Shown in pieces: positions 5,243 to 5,379 of a stretch of DNA of 5,379 nucleotides (position 1 is its first letter; every line of letters begins with the position of its first letter). Source of the DNA: Photorhabdus cinerea (GTDB taxonomy: Bacteria; Pseudomonadota; Gammaproteobacteria; Enterobacterales; Enterobacteriaceae); assembly GCF_011189575.1 (NCBI RefSeq), contig NZ_PUJW01000062.1, positions 1 through 5,379 of the forward strand. Reading direction: 5' to 3'. The translations under genes were made by a program, and so were the position numbers. A model generated the notes under the pieces. It was given only the letters and a program-made list of their open reading frames with translations. It had not been told where the DNA came from and ran no database searches.

Positions 5243-5289
5243 TGAACATGAAGGGGTCCGCTTGGAAAACGGAAAATATCCTACGCTAA
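5242..5289 (+). pseudogene. 5' stub of a gene translationally coupled to fic, cut by transposon insertion
   Basis: ATG 5242-5244 shares its A with the fic stop (TGATG), and GAGGGAG at 5224-5230 sits 11 bases upstream as a plausible ribosome binding site. Only the first three codons and part of the fourth (MNM) are native. From 5253 the frame reads transposon terminal repeat and stops at TAA 5287-5289. The rest of the gene would lie beyond the transposon, so its identity is unknown. The overlap suggests co-translation with fic. Confidence 0.4.
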
Positions 5290-5290
5290 G
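5253..5290 (+). mobile_element. 38-bp Tn3-family terminal inverted repeat, right
   Basis: Identical to the repeat at 90-127 but in the opposite orientation: it starts GGGGTCCGCTTGG at 5253 and ends ACGCTAAG at 5290. The five bases before it are ATGAA, different from TACTC at the left junction. That is expected if these are ends of two separate insertions. Confidence 0.9.
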
Positions 5291-5378
5291 CCTGTTTTTT
5301 GTACAGATTGATATCAACTGATCGTAACGGACGGTATTTTCCAGCTCCTAACTTAAGATTATTACGCCAGATGTAATC
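5286..5378 (-). CDS. tnpA: Tn3-family transposase TnpA, C-terminal fragment, right copy (cut by window edge)
   Basis: Mirror image of the fragment at 2-94: 30 codons starting DYIWRNNLKLG and ending at TAG 5286-5288. It is identical to the left copy at every base, so the two ends are recent copies of one element, or one sequence that an assembler placed at both contig ends. Confidence 0.85.
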   Translation of the reverse strand, partial: DYIWRNNLKLGAGKYRPLRSVDINLYKKQA

Positions 5379-5379
5379 T

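Larger units (their letters stand above)
5253..5379. repeat. 127-bp perfect inverted repeat, right copy (Tn3-family transposon end)
   Basis: Exact reverse complement of 1-127. The transposon runs from 5253 outward past the window edge with tnpA reading back toward fic. Confidence 0.97.

Noticed and set aside
1..5379. A phase-variable invertible segment driven by the serine recombinase next to a large inverted repeat.
   Set aside because: The repeats are transposon ends with tnpA tails, not invertase crossover sites, and the recombinase is a resolvase missing its DNA-binding domain.

Overview
The window looks like accessory DNA from a gammaproteobacterium, most likely an enterobacterium (plasmid or genomic island). 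This is inferred from Tn3-family transposon parts, a TnpB-type IS200/IS605 element, an AraC-type regulator and a Fic protein, with base composition that shifts from gene to gene. No rRNA, tRNA, CRISPR array or replication gene was seen.

The frame is unusual. Bases 1-127 and 5253-5379 are perfect reverse complements. Each copy holds the last 30 codons of a Tn3-family transposase (tnpA) plus a 38-bp terminal inverted repeat starting GGGGTC, whose outer tip lies exactly at 127 and 5253. The window is therefore the DNA between two oppositely oriented transposon ends. Each end has cut a gene: the left one removes the DNA-binding tail of a serine resolvase (tnpR, minus strand), and the right one interrupts a reading frame that starts inside the stop codon of fic. 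The repeat length of exactly 127 also suits contig ends produced by an assembler using 127-mers.

Left third (128-1101): an older, related Tn3-family element in ruins. It has tnpR, a res-like region with repeated TGTACGAAA half-sites, and a divergent tnpA reduced in frame to its two ends, with an amber codon at position 12. Bases 1102-1398 hold a decayed reading frame whose last part resembles the C-terminus of S66 (LdcA/MccF-type) carboxypeptidases.

Centre (1470-2666): a divergent pair, an NTF2/SnoaL-like small protein (minus) and an AraC-family regulator with a GTG start (plus). They share an 87-bp AT-rich promoter region, so the regulator probably controls its neighbour. Next is a tnpB-only IS200/IS605-type element (about 2670-3925). 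Its tnpB carries two internal deletions that remove RuvC-I and RuvC-II, the first with a frameshift; the zinc ribbon and RuvC-III remain.

Right third (3925-5252): a regulatory stretch with several short repeats, then an apparently complete class II Fic AMP-transferase. Its predicted promoter places transcription start on the ATG (leaderless mRNA), and a perfect 6+6 palindrome overlaps the -10 box. The only genes that look complete are the NTF2-like gene, the AraC gene and fic; the rest are remains of mobile elements.
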